Shown: piece after piece, positions 24,671 through 27,073 of the stretch
Numbering within the stretch: position 1 is the stretch's first letter
How the letters are laid out: each line of letters begins with the position of its first letter
Origin: a virus
Reading direction: 5' to 3' (one strand)
DNA: 27,073 nucleotides
IMG/VR virus record: IMGVR_UViG_3300038701_001568
Location: 1 to 27,073 of that record
The notes under the pieces: model-generated
What the model was told of the DNA's origin: nothing
The model's input: only the letters and a program-made list of their open reading frames with translations
The model's database searches: none
Translations under genes and position numbers: made by a program

Positions 24671-25276
24671 TCATATCGAACCTCTTTTTTTTGAGCCTTC
24701 CACCTCTACAAATTTATAAGGCCTTGGGACTACGTCAGTCATAGTGTACGCTCTGCCAGATTCTTTGTGCTTATGAACGCACTGTATTCTATTAGACGGG
24801 TTTGTTAATCTATACCCAGCCCTCTCTATTTCGTAGGCTATTCTATTGTCGCACCCCCTCTTTCCAATATGGAAGTATCCGTTAACACCTTTTACCTCTC
24901 CACGAAAAACCCATACATCCTGAGAATACTTCGCTTTTGCTTCTTTGTTGTATAGGTGCATGGCTTCAAATGGAACTATATTACCTTCTTCGTCTATCTC
25001 CCATCTAGTTAATGCGTAAGCTTCTCTAAAACTCATTGTTTTAGCTCTTAAAATAGACTCAGTGAAATAAATATCAGAGTTTGATAAAATATTAATATCA
25101 TTCGGGTATTCTTTTGTAGCCTCGAAAAAATCATTATAAGTAGGCCTGTCTGAGAAATTTATAATTTTATCAAAGTACCCATAATTAGAGTTGTGGTTAA
25201 AACAAAAATCTAGCTCCTTCTGCCTCTCATTGTTTCCGCACTGGAAATGATTTACAAATAAATTTATTTTCGACAT
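24671..25276 (-). CDS. Glycosyltransferase-like protein
   Basis: 201 residues. YFDKIINFSDRPTYNDFF leads into NDINILSNSDIYFTESI, whose NSD resembles the DxD-like metal site of GT-A enzymes. Then ALTRWE, SQDVWVFRGEVKGVNGYFHI and GKRGCDNRIAYEIERAGYRL suggest the acceptor side with a C-D-N-R motif. The family resembles short glycosyltransferase-like proteins of phages and capsule loci. It overlaps the GT2 gene by 13 bases. A 54-base gap with no visible structure separates it from the next gene. Confidence 0.6.
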   Translation of the reverse strand: MSKINLFVNHFQCGNNERQKELDFCFNHNSNYGYFDKIINFSDRPTYNDFFEATKEYPNDINILSNSDIYFTESILRAKTMSFREAYALTRWEIDEEGNIVPFEAMHLYNKEAKAKYSQDVWVFRGEVKGVNGYFHIGKRGCDNRIAYEIERAGYRLTNPSNRIQCVHKHKESGRAYTMTDVVPRPYKFVEVEGSKKRGSI

Positions 25277-25848
25277 TCGCTGTTTTGCTTGTTAAACTCA
25301 TAATGATATAAAAATTTATCTATGTGATGAACATCATCTGAATTGTAAGATGAACCCATAGACCTAGCCCATTCATGATCTTCTGATAAATTCTTGTGAG
25401 GAAATTTAAATACTATTTCGTCCTTCTTCCAAACACACAAATGATCAGGTAACATTACCTTGTACCGAACCCCGTTTATCTCCTTCTTTAAATTTCTACC
25501 AATGTTAGGATCATAGGTAAATGGAGCATCTTTTAACCCGTTCGTATTTTGAGTTCCTTTAAATGTAATTACTTTTTTATCTGCATCAATCGCTTCTAAT
25601 ATGGAATCTATATATTCTTCGCTAACTCTATCATCATCGTCTATAAAACAAACGTAACGACCAGAAGACATATTAATTAATAAATTCCTCTTCTCTCCAA
25701 CGCTAAATGATTTATTATCTGTAAGACCTAGTATTTGTACAGGTTTAGATTGTATCTGATATTGTAGATCATTGTATAGTGAACAAAAAGACTCAGACCT
25801 GCTATTAAGCGTTGGTATCAATATAGATAATGAATATTCTTTGCTCAT
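25264..25848 (-). CDS. Family 2 glycosyltransferase
   Basis: 194 residues from the ATG at 25848; a GTG at 25887 would add 13 basic residues. The N-terminus YSLSILIPTLNSR is the classic first strand of GT2. GEKRN (51-55) and YVCFIDDDDRVSEEY (65-79, the DDDD metal site) follow, and SEDHEW acts as the catalytic-base-like ED motif near residue 155. It is the first clear gene of the long minus-strand operon after the promoter candidate at 26006-26013. The enzyme probably starts a phage-directed glycan modification. Confidence 0.82.
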   Translation of the reverse strand: MSKEYSLSILIPTLNSRSESFCSLYNDLQYQIQSKPVQILGLTDNKSFSVGEKRNLLINMSSGRYVCFIDDDDRVSEEYIDSILEAIDADKKVITFKGTQNTNGLKDAPFTYDPNIGRNLKKEINGVRYKVMLPDHLCVWKKDEIVFKFPHKNLSEDHEWARSMGSSYNSDDVHHIDKFLYHYEFNKQNSECRK

Positions 25849-25886
25849 TTTTTTTCTATAAACATACTTGCTTATACTCTTTCTCA

Positions 25887-25988
25887 CTAGTTCTTGTTAA
25901 TTGTGAAAAGTAGATACGCTGCCTTAGTGGTTACAATTGGCTGAGTAACCTTTTGGTATTTAGGCGTTATCTTTGTTCTTGGTTTCAC
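25887..25988 (-). CDS. Possible leader peptide gene, GTG start
   Basis: An open frame of 33 residues starts at a GTG at 25988 and ends TAG at 25887-25889, running KPRTKITPKYQKVTQPIVTT then KAAYLLFTINKN. Its stop overlaps the alternative GTG start of the GT2 gene (TAGTG). The peptide is basic and has no recognised motif. It could be a real small gene, a leader, or chance; AT-rich leaders often contain such frames. Confidence 0.25.
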   Translation of the reverse strand: MKPRTKITPKYQKVTQPIVTTKAAYLLFTINKN

Positions 25989-26005
25989 AATAGTTAATCA
26001 TAAGA

Positions 26006-26013
26006 CAAATATA
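26006..26013 (-). promoter_or_regulatory. Candidate Bacteroidota-type promoter (-7 box) for the late operon
   Basis: On the minus strand the sequence reads TATATTTG, an exact TAnnTTTG -7 element of the Bacteroidota housekeeping sigma factor. A weak -33-like GTTAT lies about 18-22 bases upstream, which is the R' arm of the attC-like site at 26031-26099. It sits upstream of the first gene of the long operon with a leader of about 120-150 bases. Chance matches are common in AT-rich DNA. Confidence 0.35.
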
Positions 26014-26030
26014 GCGATTTCTTATTAAAC

Positions 26031-26099
26031 CATAACATCCGCTAAAATGCAATCTCGTACCTCGATCGTCGCTCAAGCTCATTTTAGCTCCGCGTTGTG
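26031..26099 (-). repeat. attC-like imperfect palindrome, right copy
   Basis: The outer stem is CATAAC (26031-26036) with GTTGTG (26094-26099), one wobble pair. The unpaired spacer is ATCC (26037-26040) opposite TCCGC (26089-26093). The inner stem GCTAAAATG (26041-26049) pairs perfectly with CATTTTAGC (26080-26088), with a 30-base tip. Read on the minus strand it follows the methyltransferase gene and has the same spacer words (GCGGA, GGAT) and R' end (TTTAGCGGATGTTAT) as the left copy. It differs in loop and R'' arm, as attC sites in one array do. The region from here to 26182 carries no convincing gene. Confidence 0.55.
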
Positions 26100-26153
26100 T
26101 GCAAGTGCTTTCCTTTCGTCCATTGTTGAAAGTTTATCGGTATTTGACCAAAA

Positions 26154-26182
26154 AGAAAAAAAGCCCCCGCACTTTTGTTTTT
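26154..26182. terminator. A/T-rich hairpin with T-run after the methyltransferase gene (weak)
   Basis: Just past the methyltransferase stop, AAAAG pairs with CTTTT around a C/G-rich loop on the plus strand, and both strands have a T-run beyond the stem (TTTTTTTC on the minus strand). The stem is weak and mostly A/T. It could act as a bidirectional terminator. Confidence 0.25.
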
Positions 26183-26848
26183 TCAAAACAATTGGAGTTG
26201 GCGTTTGTGCAACTCATATCGTTTTACGCTTTGTTCAAAGTATTCTGTATCTATTTCGCAAATATCAATATCAAACTTTTCATCGTGGCAAGCAATTGCA
26301 ATACTCCCACTACCTCCGTGTGTGTCTAATATCTTCCATCCTTTTTTAGCATAGTTTTGTAAAGTCCACTGGTAAAGGTGTGGTGGTTTTTGTGTCGGAT
26401 GAAATTTTTCAGCTTTATTTTTATATGCACTATATCTACACATTTTATTTGCACCTGAGAAAGAAGTCCAAGCATATTCGCAATCTGAAAAACTTAATCC
26501 TTCTGGCACTTCTTTATCCCAAATAATAAATTTTCTGCATATAGGTAAGTCAAAATAGTTACCGCCCCAAATAATTTGATTTTTACTCACTCTAAAAAGT
26601 TGCTCAAAGTATTCAGGCGTTGGCGTGTTCTTATCCCAGTCTTTAGGCTTCCACTTCCTATTTTCAGCCTTGCTCGCTTTTGGAGTGTTGCCTATGCCCA
26701 TATTCATATTTGCTAAGTCTAATCCGTATGGTGGGTCAACTATTGCCAAGTCATAAAAGTTATCTGGAGTAGCTTTCATAAATTCAATATTATCTACATT
26801 AAAAAAATTAATGCCCTCCCCTCTTTTTTCTTTTTTACATTCGTTCAT
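26183..26848 (-). CDS. DNA adenine/cytosine-N4 methyltransferase, beta class
   Basis: 221 residues. Motif IV DPPYG (38-42) comes first, then the target-recognition part, HPTQKP (150-155), and the AdoMet motif I region ILDTHGGSGSIAIA (173-186) with CEID at 197-200. That order is the beta class of amino-methyltransferases (N6-adenine or N4-cytosine). No restriction enzyme is adjacent, so it is probably an orphan enzyme protecting DNA or changing expression. It is separated from the phage operon by an attC-like hairpin and from the upstream gene by another candidate, so it looks like an independent cassette. Recognition site cannot be told from sequence. Confidence 0.85.
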   Translation of the reverse strand: MNECKKEKRGEGINFFNVDNIEFMKATPDNFYDLAIVDPPYGLDLANMNMGIGNTPKASKAENRKWKPKDWDKNTPTPEYFEQLFRVSKNQIIWGGNYFDLPICRKFIIWDKEVPEGLSFSDCEYAWTSFSGANKMCRYSAYKNKAEKFHPTQKPPHLYQWTLQNYAKKGWKILDTHGGSGSIAIACHDEKFDIDICEIDTEYFEQSVKRYELHKRQLQLF

Positions 26849-26885
26849 TTAATCAAAATTAGTGGTTAATAATCCGCACCAGACA

Positions 26886-26953
26886 CACAACAACAAATAT
26901 ATGTCAGCTTGCCGCAGGCGCAACACAAGCCGCCACATATTCAAACCGTTAAC
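26886..26953 (-). repeat. Weak attC-like hairpin upstream of the methyltransferase gene
   Basis: ATATGT (26899-26904) pairs with ACATAT (26935-26940) and GCTTG (26907-26911) with CAAGC (26926-26930), leaving an asymmetric internal loop. An outer AAC (26892-26894) and GTT (26948-26950) could form a short R arm. The layout resembles the other two sites, but the sequence is unrelated to them and the outer stem is short. It lies after the stop of the right-end gene fragment, where a cassette site would be expected. Confidence 0.3.
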
Positions 26954-26965
26954 ACAATAAAATCA

Positions 26966-27073
26966 AACTAACAGTCCAATCTTATCTCCTTTACTTATAT
27001 CAATTTTAGCAAATGCTTCAACAGCCCTTACCGTGTAATCTTTTCCGTTAATATTCACTACTGATCCAATTAA
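26966..27073 (-). CDS. C-terminal fragment of an unknown gene (possible NfeD-like beta domain)
   Basis: The minus strand is open from the right edge to a TGA at 26966, giving 35 residues: LIGSVVNINGKDYTVRAVEA, then FAKIDISKGDKIGLLV. The alternating strand pattern with NGxxYxVRA and SKGDKI recalls the small beta-barrel C-terminal domain of NfeD-like proteins, but the fragment is too short to be sure. It reads toward the methyltransferase gene with about 117 bases between them, which hold the weak hairpin. Most of the gene lies outside the window. Confidence 0.45.

Noticed and set aside
25849-25887. N-terminal extension of the GT2 gene from GTG at 25887
   Set aside because: Family 2 enzymes usually begin a few residues before SILIPTLN, which fits the ATG at 25848; the extension is basic and not family-like. 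It is kept only as an alternative.
120-26099. The two hairpins as prophage attL/attR
   Set aside because: They are inverted relative to each other rather than direct repeats, and differ in their loops, unlike att cores produced by one integration.
26047-26349. Plus-strand open frame of 100 codons over the right attC-like site
   Set aside because: It overlaps the methyltransferase gene and the hairpin, has Ser/Phe-rich composition typical of antisense frames, and no motif.

Overview
The window is most likely part of a tailed phage or prophage of a Bacteroidota (flavobacterium-like) host. The DNA is AT-rich. Nearly every gene lies on the minus strand as one long late operon of touching or slightly overlapping genes. 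Several gene families look like those of Bacteroidota phages, and the best promoter candidate has the Bacteroidota TAnnTTTG form instead of a sigma70 -10 box. A tape-measure protein without sheath or baseplate genes points to a siphovirus-like, non-contractile tail.

Read in the direction of transcription (right to left), the layout is as follows. (1) 26966-27073 is the tail of an unknown gene and 26183-26848 is a beta-class DNA methyltransferase; attC-like hairpins follow both genes. (2) 21104-25848 is a glycan locus: five glycosyltransferase-like genes, a GDP-mannose 4,6-dehydratase and a cupin. (3) 18346-21111 is a packaging block: MuF-like head protein, small genes, terS and terL. (4) 11381-18269 is a tail block: membrane protein, tail chaperone with a probable -1 frameshift extension, tape measure, and three tail proteins. 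(5) 5838-11359 is a capsid block: portal with a zinc-ribbon-like insert, small basic protein, scaffold, major capsid protein, and two structural proteins. (6) 4778-5841 holds connector and tail-completion genes. (7) 1088-4776 holds exposed or adhesive proteins: an FN3 array, a fibre-like beta protein, a small protein and a seven-bladed propeller. (8) 160-1017 holds small membrane or coiled-coil proteins that may belong to lysis. (9) 1-120 is the end of a plus-strand ribbon-helix-helix gene, followed by another attC-like hairpin.

The phage block, about 25.9 kb, sits between two hairpins with the same unusual architecture (120-174 and 26031-26099). They share the R stem, an unpaired 5/4-nt spacer, and an L stem whose sequence is nearly identical. 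They follow the 3' ends of convergent non-structural genes, a ribbon-helix-helix gene and a methyltransferase. This looks like integron-type gene cassettes flanking a phage late operon and is the most notable feature of the window. Second is a stretch of about 100 codons in the -1 frame, with no ATG, GTG or TTG, that overlaps the tail chaperone just upstream of the tape measure. It carries a canonical T TTT TTC slippery site.

No integrase, replication, repressor or endolysin gene and no tRNA was recognised, so the window is only part of the element.
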